Positions 51,061 through 60,170 of a stretch of DNA of 64,000 nt are shown one piece after another. Origin of the DNA: UBA6055 sp965203755 (GTDB lineage Bacteria; Chloroflexota; Anaerolineae; Aggregatilineales; Phototrophicaceae); assembly GCA_965203755.1 (NCBI GenBank), contig OZ241910.1:496001-560000 (forward strand), written 5' to 3'. The number at the start of each line of letters is the position of its first letter. The first letter of the stretch is position 1. Below the pieces are notes generated by a model, which saw nothing but the letters and a program-made list of their open reading frames with translations, searched no databases and was not told the origin of the DNA. The position numbers and the translations under genes were made by a program.

Positions 51061-54000
51061 TTACAGTTCGTTGAGCATGTTTTCAAAGTCATCCGGGTCG
51101 CCAAAATCATCCAGGTCCAAGGTGCCTTCGGCTTCCAAAGTGACCGGCGGCGCATCATCCTCGCCGTCCTGGTAGGCATGGAAGCCGGTGCCGGCCGGAA
51201 TCAGCTTGCCGATAATCACGTTTTCCTTCAGACCATGCAGCGGGTCCACCTTGCCTTCAATCGCGGCGCCGGCCAACACCTTGATGGTATGCTGGAAGCT
51301 GGCTGCCGACAGATAGCTTTCGGTGCTCAAAGCGGCTTTGGTGATGCCCAGCAAAACCGGGGCGCCGCTTGACGGTTCTTTGTTTTCTGCGGTCAAATCA
51401 TCGTTAATCTGCTTGAGCTTCAATTCGTCAATCAACTCGCCGGGCAGCAGATCGCTGTCGCCGCTGCTGGTAATCTGTACTTTGCACATCATCTTGCGGA
51501 TAACCGTCTCGAAGTGTTTGTCAGCGATATTCACGCCCTGACTGCGATACACTTCCTGAATCTCGCCCAAGAGATAAAACTGCGTTGCGTCCGGGCCCAA
51601 TACCCGCAGGATGTGATGCGGATTCTTCGAGCCTTCGGTAAGCTGATCGCCGGGCTTGACTTCCATGCCATCAACAATCGCCTTCCTCAACCGCGCATTG
51701 GCCGGAATCTCATATTCCTGCTCTTCGCGGCGTTCAGAGCGGATATAAACGATGTTGTCTTCAATATGCACCGTACCCGCCATAGAAGACCTAAGATCTT
51801 CCGCATCATGGCTGGCGATGACTGCGCCTTCTTTGATGTCCTTCCCATCGGTGGCATGAATGTCCCAGTCAGCCGGAATCTCATGGGTCTCGCTGAAAAC
51901 TTCGCTGTCAATCACCGTCGCGATGCGGACGCTATCCTCGCGTTCGGTCAAACGCAGGATGCCGCCGATATCCGTCATAACGGATTCGCCTTTGGGTTTC
52001 TGCCGCGCCTCAAACAGTTCTTCAACCCGCGGCAAACCGCTTGTGATGTCACCGCCCGACCGCACCGTCCCCCCGGTGTGGAAAGTCCGCAAGGTTAACT
52101 GCGTGCCGGGCTCGCCGATAGACTGCGCCGCGATGATGCCAACTGCCGAACCGATATTCACCATCTCGCCAGATCCCAAATCACGACCATAGCACAAGGC
52201 GCATACGCCGTTAATGAGGTCGCAGGTCAGCGGACTGCGGACTTCAACTTCTTCCAAGGACGAATTTTGGATGGCTTCGGCAATATCTTCATCGATAAGT
52301 TCATTGCGCCCGACAATCAACGTGCGGACATAGACGGCGCTGTCTTCAATATACACTGTACCGGCCAGGGACGATCTAAATGGACGTCCGGCAACAGCAA
52401 TTACCGTGCCGCCTTTCTTGATGTCTTCAATACGCACCGTGCCGGACAGGGACGACTTACGCTCTTGGATGCGACTGGCGATTACTGCGCCTTCCTTGAT
52501 AACTTCCCCATCTGCTACATGAATCTCCCATTCAGCAGGCATCTCATATTCATGCTCATCACAGATATAGACCACATTGCCTTCAATATACACCGTGCCG
52601 GCCCGGAGCGATGCAAGCTCTTCGCTGTTAGCGATAACTGCACCCTTGATGGTATCCATCGCCTTTTGCAAGACTGTATCAGCCCCCTTAATAGTCTTGA
52701 TATCTCCATCAAATGGGCCGTAGAAATTACTGATAAGTTTGAACGCCTTAGTAATTCGTTCGTCAGAAGACATATCAGAGATGTCTTTAGCTCCTGAATC
52801 CTGGTACTCAGAAATGACATCCTGCATCTCCTTCCAGGCGTTCGTATACTCGTTAGTCTTATCTTCCAGCCCGACTAATGCTTCCGGCAGGGCTTTCAGT
52901 TCCTTGCGTGATTCTTCTGCAACCGCAGGATGATCTTGCAATCGCACAATCACTTCTTCCAGGCCTTTTCTTTCACGAATGTACGAATCGACGACTTCCT
53001 TCGCTTCGGATATGATCTTAGCCGCATACCGTCGTTTATCAGCAGAAAGCTGGCCATCTCGAATTTCACGCGCGGTAATCATTGCGCCCAATTTTACCTT
53101 GCCTGCCAACTTATCAATGCGCTTTTGGCTCTGTTCAAATTCGGGACTGCTTCTAATCTCATCGAGATCGTTGAGTAAGGTTCGAACACCATAGCTGGCA
53201 ATGACTGCGCCTTCCCCGATGTCTTGCCCATCCGTTACCTGAAGCTCCCAGCCATCTGGAATCTTATATTCATGCTCATCGCGGATATAGACCACATTGC
53301 CTTCAATATGCACCGTGCCGGCCCGGAGCGATGCAAGCTCTTCGCTATGGCCGGCGATGACTGCGCTTTCCTTGATGGCTTTTAGCTGTTCAAACACCCT
53401 TTGCACAGATTTACCAGCCACCTCCAATCGCCCGTGGAAATTTCTGATGACTTTGTACGCCTCATCAAAATCCTTATCAGAGATGTCTTTAATGACATCC
53501 CGAATCTCTTTCCAGGCGTTCGTGTACTCGTTTGTCGCCTTCTCCAGCCCGTCTAATGCTTCCGACAAATTGAGGACTTTCAGTTTCTGGCGCGATTCTT
53601 CTGCAACCGCAAGATGATCTTGCAATTGCACAATCACTTCTTCCAGACCTCTTCTTTCGCGAATATACGAATCGACGATTTCCTTTGTGTCGGATATGGT
53701 CTTAGATATGCCGTCTGCATGCTGTTTAGCAGTTTCACCGTCAGGAGCATTTTTAATTTCGTCCACATCAGAAATTACAGAACTGCTTACCTTCCTTGCC
53801 AATTCATCAAAGCGCTTTTGGCTCTGTTCAAATTCACGACTGCTTCTGATCTTATCGAGATCGTTGAGTAAGGTTCGAACACCATAGCTGGCAATGACTG
53901 CGCCTTCCTCAATGCCTTGCCCATCCTTTACCTGAAGCTCCCAGCCGTCTGGAATCTCATATCCAAACTCATCAGAGCAGCTAAAGATGGATATGGCATT

Positions 54001-57000
54001 GCCTTTAACGCGCACCATGCCCGCCGCTTCCGATCTATGCTCTTCACGACGACTGGCAATGGTTTCGCCTTCCCCGATGTCTTGACCGTCTGACACATGA
54101 ACGGCCCAGCCGTCCGGAATCTCATGCTCTTCACGATGGCTGGCAATGGTTTCGCCTTCCCCGATGTCTTGACCGTCCGACACATGAACGGCCCAGCCGT
54201 CCGGAATCTCATGTTTTTCGCTGTGATGCACATCATCTGCGGCGCAGCGCCCGACAATGCGCTCCTCAATCGTTTGACCGGCAATATCATCCGACCGTTT
54301 GATGATCAGCCCGCGCTCCGTATGACAGTCCCAGCGATTGACAATCATGTCCTGGGCGACATCAACCAGCCGGCGCGTTAGATAGCCGGCATCGGCTGTC
54401 CGCAGCGCCGTATCCGTCAAGCCTTTGCGAGCGCCATGGGTCGAAAGGAAATACTCCAGCACATTCAAGCCCTCGCGGAAGTGGCTGCGAATCGGCAAAT
54501 CAATAATGCGCCCGTAGGGATCCGCCATCAGACCGCGCATTCCGGCCAACTGCGTAATCGGGCCAAACCCGCCTTTTGTTGAACCGGAAACCGCCATAAT
54601 CGCAATCGGACCATAAGGGTCAAGCGTATCCTGAATCCGTTCCTGCAAGTATTCCTTGGCGCGGTTCCACTCATCAACCGTAATCTGATAGCGCTCTTCC
54701 TCGGTCATCAAACCCCGCCGGAAGTCGCGTTCGGCGCGGGAAACCACCCCGTCCGCCTGCCGCATAATCTCGGCGCGTTCATCAGGAACAGTCAAGTCAT
54801 TGACGGCAATGGTAGTGCCGGAAATCGTGGCATAATGAAAGCCATAGTTCTTGATGCTGTCAACCACGGCGGTCGTCCGTTCAGCGCCGATAACCCGATA
54901 GCAGCGGTCCACCAGTTTTTGCAGACCTTTCTTACCCAAGGTTTCCTGAACAAAGCGCATTTCATCAGGCAGGATTCGGTTGAAGATGGCGCGCCCGACT
55001 GTGCAGATCTCGGGTTCAGTCTTGGGACTGTGGTCGTTCTGGTCATAAACGTTGCCCAGCAAGATGGGGGTATGGAGGCCCACCAAACCGATTCGATAAA
55101 GATATTCGACTTCATCCATATCCACAACAGCCCGCCGTTCATGCAGATTGGTGATTTCCAATCGATCTTCCAAACCCTTGGCCCGCAGATACTTACGCAT
55201 CTCATAGGCATTCGCCAGCATACAGTCAACCTCGCCAGCCAACAGCGCCTGAACTGTCCGATCCACAGCTGTTTCGACCACTCTGGGGCGACCGTTATCA
55301 TCCGGCGCCGTCTTGTCCAGGAAGAGCTGACTGTTTGTCACCTTGCGGAACTGGGCGTAATAGTAGCCATTGGAACGGAAGGCAATGCCGACTTTGCGGT
55401 CACCGGCATACAAAGCCTGTTCGGAACGGAACTCATCGGCGCGGGTCTTCAGCGCCATAATCTCGACAGTTGGATCCATCGTGAGATAATAATTGCCCAA
55501 AACCATATCCTTGGAGGGACCCACAATCGGCATGCCATCCGATGGCTTGAGCAGATTGCGAACGCTTAGCATCAGGTCGCGCGCTTCTTTGACCGCTTGA
55601 TCGCTCAAAGGAATATGAACGGCCATCTGGTCGCCGTCAAAGTCGGCGTTAAAAGCCGAGCATACCAGGGGATGAATCTGGATGGCTTTGCCCTCGACCA
55701 AGAGCGGTTCAAAAGCCTGAATGCCCAGACGATGCAAGGTCGGCGCGCGGTTGAGCAGAACCGGCCGTTCCTTGATGACTTCTTCAAGGATCTCCCAGAC
55801 TTCCGGCCTTTCACGTTCAATGATGCGCTTGGCGCCCTTGACATTGCTGGCATAGTTGTAGTTCACCAAGCGGCTGATGACAAAGGGGCGATAAAGTTCC
55901 AAAGCCATCGTCTTTGGCAGGCCGCATTGATGCAGCTTCAGCTTGGGGCCGATCACAATCACCGAGCGGCCGGAATAATCGACGCGCTTGCCCAGCAAGT
56001 TGCGGCGGAAGCGTCCCTTTTTGCCCTTGAGCATATCACTCAAGGATTTCAATTCACGCCGCCCGCGGCGACTCAAAGCCTTGCCGCGCTGGCTGTTGTC
56101 AATCAAACTGTCAACCGCTTCTTGCAGCATCCGCTTTTCATTCCGCACAATGACATCCGGCGCGCCCAAGTCCAGCAAATGCTTGAGGCGGTTGTTGCGG
56201 TTAATGACCCGCCGATAGAGGTCATTGAGGTCGCTGGTGGCAAACCGCCCGCCATCCAACTGCACCATCGGACGCAAATCCGGCGGAATCACCGGCAGCG
56301 CCGTCAGAATCATCCATTCAGGACGATTGCCATTCGGTTCGTTTTCCTGATTGGTTTCATCGGTGTCGGTCACCGTGGCGCGGCTGTTTTGCAGACTTTC
56401 GACCACCCGTAAACGTTTGGTCGCTTTCTTGCGCCGCTGTTTTGATCTGGTGGTCCGAACCTCTCGCCACAACTCCTCGTTCATCTTTTCCAGGTTCAAG
56501 TCGCTTAGGATATCGTAGAAGGCTTCGGCGCCCATGCCAGCTTGGAAAACATTGCCAAAGCGGCTCTTAAGTTCGCGGTAGCGACCTTCCGAAAGAAAGA
56601 ACTCGTACTTGCTTTTATCCATATCCGGTTTTTCCGCAAGGAACTGCAAGCTCTGGAGCTTTTTCAATTCGATAATCTGATTTTCCGCGGCCTCGCGAAC
56701 CGTCTCCAGGCGGTCTTCAAGCTCTGCCAGCTGCTCATTCATTGAGCTAGCCAAATCCATATTGGCTGAATCCATTTCTCCGCTGACTTTTGCAATTTCC
56801 TGTCGCGTCAGATCTTCGATTTCGGATTGAAGGCCGCTCAAATAATCATTGACCACGGCCTGAATCCGCGAGATGTGGTCATTGGCAATCGTTTCGCCCT
56901 GGTCAACAACGACCGCCTCAATGGATTCCAGATTGATTGCCGCTGGCGCTGTCTGCCCAAGCAGGCTTTCGACGCGAAGCTGGGCTGATTGGGCTTCGCT

Positions 57001-57618
57001 CATCACTTCGTCGCTCAATCGCGCCAGTTCGCCGTCAAAATGATCGCGGATGGCTTTGACCTTGCTGTCAAACTCTTCCGCGCGCTGGTCATGGTCGCCG
57101 CGCTGTTCATTCATTCGCTCTTCAATGCCGCCGGCAAGCTCCTGTTCTTTGAGCGCCAGTTCTTTTCTGATGCGGCTGACTGCCCGGCTGCGGGCATCTT
57201 CATCAACCTGCGTCACCACATACTGGGCAAAGTACAGCACCCGGTCCAGGTTACGGCGGCTCACATCCAGCAGCAGCCCCAGATAGCTTGGCACACGGCG
57301 GGTGTACCACACATGCGCCACCGGCGCCGCAAGCTCAATATGCCCCATCCGCTCGCGGCGGACAGCAGAGCGCGTGACCTCGACGCCGCATTTGTCGCAG
57401 ATGATGCCGCGATAGCGAATGTTTTTGTATTTCCCGCAATAACACTGCCAATCACGGGTAGGACCGAAGATCCTTTCGCAAAACAGCCCATCCATTTCTG
57501 GACGAAGACGGCGATAGTTGATGGTTTCGGGCTTCGTTACCTCTCCGTATGACCAGGAACGAACCTGTTCCGGAGAAGCCAGGCTAATGCGTAGTGCGCT
57601 AAAGTCTTTCGCCTCCAA
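51061..57618 (-). CDS. rpoC: RNA polymerase beta' subunit with a very large internal repeat insertion
   Basis: This is the catalytic beta' subunit, 2185 residues against about 1400 in E. coli. The N-terminal zinc site (CYCGKYKN...CDKCG), the catalytic NADFDGD (657-663), QSIGEPGTQLTLRTFHTGG (trigger-loop start) and the C-terminus are normal. A coiled-coil-rich insertion lies at about 140-330. The main oddity is residues 1131-1766, inserted between zinc-site-2 Cys1098 and Cys1799. It holds repeated beta-modules with the pattern E(Y/H)EIPxxW-x4-DGxxIxEGxxIAS and two long helical segments. A further module sits at about 1912-1936, beside the normal copy at 1969. The start is TTG with AGGAGG 7 bases upstream. 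rpoB is not next to it. Confidence 0.97.
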   Translation of the reverse strand: MEAKDFSALRISLASPEQVRSWSYGEVTKPETINYRRLRPEMDGLFCERIFGPTRDWQCYCGKYKNIRYRGIICDKCGVEVTRSAVRRERMGHIELAAPVAHVWYTRRVPSYLGLLLDVSRRNLDRVLYFAQYVVTQVDEDARSRAVSRIRKELALKEQELAGGIEERMNEQRGDHDQRAEEFDSKVKAIRDHFDGELARLSDEVMSEAQSAQLRVESLLGQTAPAAINLESIEAVVVDQGETIANDHISRIQAVVNDYLSGLQSEIEDLTRQEIAKVSGEMDSANMDLASSMNEQLAELEDRLETVREAAENQIIELKKLQSLQFLAEKPDMDKSKYEFFLSEGRYRELKSRFGNVFQAGMGAEAFYDILSDLNLEKMNEELWREVRTTRSKQRRKKATKRLRVVESLQNSRATVTDTDETNQENEPNGNRPEWMILTALPVIPPDLRPMVQLDGGRFATSDLNDLYRRVINRNNRLKHLLDLGAPDVIVRNEKRMLQEAVDSLIDNSQRGKALSRRGRRELKSLSDMLKGKKGRFRRNLLGKRVDYSGRSVIVIGPKLKLHQCGLPKTMALELYRPFVISRLVNYNYASNVKGAKRIIERERPEVWEILEEVIKERPVLLNRAPTLHRLGIQAFEPLLVEGKAIQIHPLVCSAFNADFDGDQMAVHIPLSDQAVKEARDLMLSVRNLLKPSDGMPIVGPSKDMVLGNYYLTMDPTVEIMALKTRADEFRSEQALYAGDRKVGIAFRSNGYYYAQFRKVTNSQLFLDKTAPDDNGRPRVVETAVDRTVQALLAGEVDCMLANAYEMRKYLRAKGLEDRLEITNLHERRAVVDMDEVEYLYRIGLVGLHTPILLGNVYDQNDHSPKTEPEICTVGRAIFNRILPDEMRFVQETLGKKGLQKLVDRCYRVIGAERTTAVVDSIKNYGFHYATISGTTIAVNDLTVPDERAEIMRQADGVVSRAERDFRRGLMTEEERYQITVDEWNRAKEYLQERIQDTLDPYGPIAIMAVSGSTKGGFGPITQLAGMRGLMADPYGRIIDLPIRSHFREGLNVLEYFLSTHGARKGLTDTALRTADAGYLTRRLVDVAQDMIVNRWDCHTERGLIIKRSDDIAGQTIEERIVGRCAADDVHHSEKHEIPDGWAVHVSDGQDIGEGETIASHREEHEIPDGWAVHVSDGQDIGEGETIASRREEHRSEAAGMVRVKGNAISIFSCSDEFGYEIPDGWELQVKDGQGIEEGAVIASYGVRTLLNDLDKIRSSREFEQSQKRFDELARKVSSSVISDVDEIKNAPDGETAKQHADGISKTISDTKEIVDSYIRERRGLEEVIVQLQDHLAVAEESRQKLKVLNLSEALDGLEKATNEYTNAWKEIRDVIKDISDKDFDEAYKVIRNFHGRLEVAGKSVQRVFEQLKAIKESAVIAGHSEELASLRAGTVHIEGNVVYIRDEHEYKIPDGWELQVTDGQDIGEGAVIASYGVRTLLNDLDEIRSSPEFEQSQKRIDKLAGKVKLGAMITAREIRDGQLSADKRRYAAKIISEAKEVVDSYIRERKGLEEVIVRLQDHPAVAEESRKELKALPEALVGLEDKTNEYTNAWKEMQDVISEYQDSGAKDISDMSSDERITKAFKLISNFYGPFDGDIKTIKGADTVLQKAMDTIKGAVIANSEELASLRAGTVYIEGNVVYICDEHEYEMPAEWEIHVADGEVIKEGAVIASRIQERKSSLSGTVRIEDIKKGGTVIAVAGRPFRSSLAGTVYIEDSAVYVRTLIVGRNELIDEDIAEAIQNSSLEEVEVRSPLTCDLINGVCALCYGRDLGSGEMVNIGSAVGIIAAQSIGEPGTQLTLRTFHTGGTVRSGGDITSGLPRVEELFEARQKPKGESVMTDIGGILRLTEREDSVRIATVIDSEVFSETHEIPADWDIHATDGKDIKEGAVIASHDAEDLRSSMAGTVHIEDNIVYIRSERREEQEYEIPANARLRKAIVDGMEVKPGDQLTEGSKNPHHILRVLGPDATQFYLLGEIQEVYRSQGVNIADKHFETVIRKMMCKVQITSSGDSDLLPGELIDELKLKQINDDLTAENKEPSSGAPVLLGITKAALSTESYLSAASFQHTIKVLAGAAIEGKVDPLHGLKENVIIGKLIPAGTGFHAYQDGEDDAPPVTLEAEGTLDLDDFGDPDDFENMLNEL
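52549..53961 (-). repeat. Two long tandem modules inside rpoC (231 and 240 codons)
   Basis: Protein residues 1220-1450 and 1451-1690 are two copies of one unit. Each begins with Y(E/K)IPDGWELQV and continues with YGVRTLLNDLD, then KE(I/V)VDSYIRER and a coiled-coil stretch. Each ends with ASLRAGTV(H/Y)IEGNVVYI. Matching points are 693 bases apart at the front of the unit and 720 bases apart at the end (52561 and 53281), so the second copy has 9 extra codons. Long stretches are nearly identical in DNA, suggesting recent duplication or gene conversion. Confidence 0.9.
54053..54226 (-). repeat. Near-identical 87-bp tandem duplication inside rpoC
   Basis: The copies at 54053-54139 and 54140-54226 encode the 29-residue units at 1136-1164 and 1165-1193 (HEIPDGWAVHVSDGQDIGEG). 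The first 74 bases differ at a single synonymous position. The unit is one beta-module without the helical segment. Confidence 0.95.
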
Positions 57619-57775
57619 GGCGTAACCTCCTCTGCGCTATGATGCTGTAGATAGAAATATGATGAACGAATGAACGAAGTGACAGAATCACAATAAACGC
57701 CAAACAGGCATCAGGTCGCTCCCCTGAGCCTCGATTAGAATGTGACATTTTCAGCACTTTTTCATAGATGCCGTT

Positions 57776-57805
57776 ATTATAACCTGATTTGACAAGGGAC
57801 TTCAA
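57776..57805 (-). promoter_or_regulatory. Predicted rpoC promoter
   Basis: On the minus strand TTGAAG (57800-57805), an 18-bp spacer and a perfect TATAAT (57776-57781) predict a start near 57769, about 150 bases upstream of the TTG start codon. Confidence 0.65.
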
Positions 57806-57895
57806 GCCAGCTGCCAGAGCAGTCACATCAAAACAGCCCCGCAGCTTCTGTCTTGGCGGCAGGGGATTTTGAGAATACAAAACCCTTGTGATCCG

Positions 57896-57908
57896 CCCCC
57901 CCCCCCCC
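57896..57908. repeat. Homopolymer of 13 C residues
   Basis: An uninterrupted C13 tract lies between rpoC and the SH3-like gene, upstream of the predicted rpoC promoter. It may vary in length by slippage or by sequencing error. Confidence 0.9.
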
Positions 57909-58014
57909 GAAAATTTAAGGGAGGGGAGCTCAATGGTTAACTGAAGGAGGAGGCATGGCTACTTCAATATCTATTGAACGCCTGTGCAGCAGGGTTTCGC
58001 ATATTCGCTGGCAA

Positions 58015-58629
58015 TTAGGGCTCCGCTGTCGCTTCAGGCGATATCTCTCCGGCCACATATTCTTCCGGCGAACCCGGCGGCACTTCACCGCGCTCAATAG
58101 CCGAAGCGAACCAGCCGAGCCGCCAAAAGTAAGCCTGCTGTTCTGGCGTGCCGGTGTTGCAGAAAGTCCATACAGTATGGCATAAGTTGTCAGAACCGGA
58201 TAGCGCCGGAGCAGACGGAGACGCGGCCCCTGGCGCGTCAGCCGGCGAAGTTTCATCTGATCCAGTGACATCTTCCGGCGCGGCATCGCCCGCAGCCGGC
58301 GGTTCAGCATACTCCCGCGTACAGTCAACCGTATGGAGCGCAGACCAGCCGAGCGCGTGTCTTCCCCACAGGTAGATATCAGCTTGGACATATTCTGTTA
58401 CCGTAATGGTTTGACCTATTAACAGCACCCCAATAATATTGCCATTAGGCGCATCGCGGATACGCAGCGGGCCGACAATGATTCGAAATTCGGTACTGCC
58501 CGCGGGGTCAGTTGAGTCGTGCTGGCAGGCTTGAACGGCGACGGGCTGTACCAGCGCCATCAAAAACAGCGCTGCGCCAGCTAAAAATAGAATTGAAGTA
58601 ATGAATGAACGCGACAGCTTCAAATCCAC
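58015..58629 (-). CDS. Secreted SH3-like domain protein
   Basis: The 204-residue product has a signal peptide (SFITSILFLAGAALFLMALVQPVAVQA). A bacterial SH3-like domain follows (GPLRIRDAPNGNIIGVLLIGQTITVTE), with a Trp-Gly stretch and a paired Cys. The rest is a Pro/Ala/Ser/Asp-rich low-complexity stretch and a short Cys-containing tail. Such domains often bind cell-wall peptides. The start is GTG at 58629 with AGGAGG 5 bases upstream; the open frame up to 58773 lacks a ribosome site. It is not obviously related to its neighbours. Confidence 0.75.
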   Translation of the reverse strand: MDLKLSRSFITSILFLAGAALFLMALVQPVAVQACQHDSTDPAGSTEFRIIVGPLRIRDAPNGNIIGVLLIGQTITVTEYVQADIYLWGRHALGWSALHTVDCTREYAEPPAAGDAAPEDVTGSDETSPADAPGAASPSAPALSGSDNLCHTVWTFCNTGTPEQQAYFWRLGWFASAIERGEVPPGSPEEYVAGEISPEATAEP

Positions 58630-58905
58630 GGATTCCTCCTTCAGAATACATGTTGTTATAAGTGTTAATAGCGCCATGCTATTAAGGATAGTAACAACTG
58701 AAATCGCGGCTGTCAAGCGATTAATGGAAGTAATTTTTATCTTTTGTACAATTCCTATAGGTATTTTTTGCACAAATTTCGCATTATTATGAAAACAGGC
58801 ATGGTGACGGTGAACTCCCTCTCTTCATAATCACTGGATATCAAGCTCCGATTTTGTGTTACAATCAATCATAATCATTGCACCCGCATTGACAGGAGGT
58901 CACTT

Positions 58906-60150
58906 TTGCCACAGTTGCTTAACGTAGACACCGCCTTGGCGAACATTCTCGGCAGCATGACCAGGCTCGGGCATGAAACCGTCCCCTTGATTCAATCTTT
59001 GGACCGCATCATCGCCGAAGACATCCTTTCGCCAATCCACCTGCCCCCCTTTGACAACTCGGCTATGGATGGATACGCCATTCATGCCGCCGACAGCCAG
59101 CATGCCAGCCAGACAAATCCAGCCTCGCTGACAGTCGTTATGGACATCCCCGCCGGCGCTGCGCCAACAGCTAGTCTGAAGCCGGGACAGGCGGCGCGGA
59201 TTATGACTGGGGCGCCCATCCCCGCCGGCGCGACGGCGATTATACCAATCGAAGACACCAATGACAACTGGCAAAAAGGCGATGCGAGCCTGCCGCCAAG
59301 GGTAGACATTCTAAAGCCGGTTGATGAAGGCGCCCATATCCGCCGCGCCGGCGAAAATATCCTGGCTGGCGCGATGGTCATGGCGGCTGGAACTTTGATT
59401 CGACCCGCCGAACTCGGTATGCTGGCGGCTGTCGGTCAGGCAGAAATCAAGGTCATTCGCAAACCCAAAGCGCTTATCCTGACCACCGGCGACGAATTGG
59501 CAGACATTCACCAGCCGCTCGCGCCCGGCAAAATCCGCGACACCAACAGCTACACGCTCGCTGGCCTTGTGCGGCAGGCTGGCGGCATACCGGTGCGCTT
59601 GCCGATTGCAAGTGATTCGCTGGATTCGATTCGCCGGCTGTATCGGACGGCGCTTGCACAGCAGCCCGATATGCTCATCAGTTCGGCCGGGGTTTCGGTT
59701 GGCGCCGCCGATTTGGTCAAGGTGGTCATGGATGAACTGGGCGACATCGATTTTTGGCGCATCAATATGCGTCCGGGCAAGCCGCTTGCTTACGGCGCAA
59801 TACAAGGGATACCTTTCTTTGGATTGCCCGGCAACCCGGTTTCGGCTATGGTTACCTTCGAGATCTTTGTGCGTCCGGCGCTGGCGAAACTGGCTGGCCG
59901 CAGCTATCAGCCGCCGATCATCAAGGCAAAAATCGCCGCCGATATGCTATCGGACGGCCGCCGCAGCTATAATCGGGTAACACTGTCGCGCCGCGCTGGA
60001 CAGGTTATCGCCAGGTCAACCGGCATTCAAAGCTCGGGCGCGCTGATGTCAATGGCGCTGGCGGACGGGCTTGCGGTCATACCCGAAGGCAGACGGCTCG
60101 TTCCCGCCGGCGCCGAACTGTCGGTCTTGTTATTGCGGCCATTCAACTAA
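58906..60150 (+). CDS. moeA: Molybdopterin molybdenumtransferase
   Basis: MoeA inserts molybdenum into adenylylated molybdopterin. The 414-residue protein has the full MoeA architecture: PPFDNSAMDGYAI, RIMTGAPIPAGA, TTGDEL, SSAGVSVGAADLVK and FGLPGNPVSAMVTFE. It starts with TTG at 58906, behind AGGAGG 6 bases upstream. Together with moaC and moaDE at 35-36 kb it shows that the organism makes molybdenum cofactor. The next gene, a VKOR-family protein, starts 20 bases later and is probably co-transcribed. Confidence 0.95.
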   Translation: MPQLLNVDTALANILGSMTRLGHETVPLIQSLDRIIAEDILSPIHLPPFDNSAMDGYAIHAADSQHASQTNPASLTVVMDIPAGAAPTASLKPGQAARIMTGAPIPAGATAIIPIEDTNDNWQKGDASLPPRVDILKPVDEGAHIRRAGENILAGAMVMAAGTLIRPAELGMLAAVGQAEIKVIRKPKALILTTGDELADIHQPLAPGKIRDTNSYTLAGLVRQAGGIPVRLPIASDSLDSIRRLYRTALAQQPDMLISSAGVSVGAADLVKVVMDELGDIDFWRINMRPGKPLAYGAIQGIPFFGLPGNPVSAMVTFEIFVRPALAKLAGRSYQPPIIKAKIAADMLSDGRRSYNRVTLSRRAGQVIARSTGIQSSGALMSMALADGLAVIPEGRRLVPAGAELSVLLLRPFN

Positions 60151-60170
60151 GGGGCGTGAGAGGGATTTCG

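Larger units (their letters stand above)
57619..58014. other. rpoC leader and promoter region with a poly-C tract
   Basis: This gap holds the rpoC promoter (57776-57805), an expected 5' leader of about 150 bases and a run of 13 C residues at 57896-57908. A plus-strand frame at 57955 has a good AGGAGG site, but its sequence is the antisense of the SH3-like gene's tail. I see no RNA gene. Confidence 0.55.

Noticed and set aside
54053..54226. CRISPR-like array from closely repeated sequence
   Set aside because: There are only two copies, they are in frame inside rpoC and have no spacers.
57955..58185. Plus-strand 76-codon gene with a good AGGAGG site
   Set aside because: Most of it is antisense to the SH3-like protein. 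Its product is Arg-rich and low in structure, as expected of a shadow frame.
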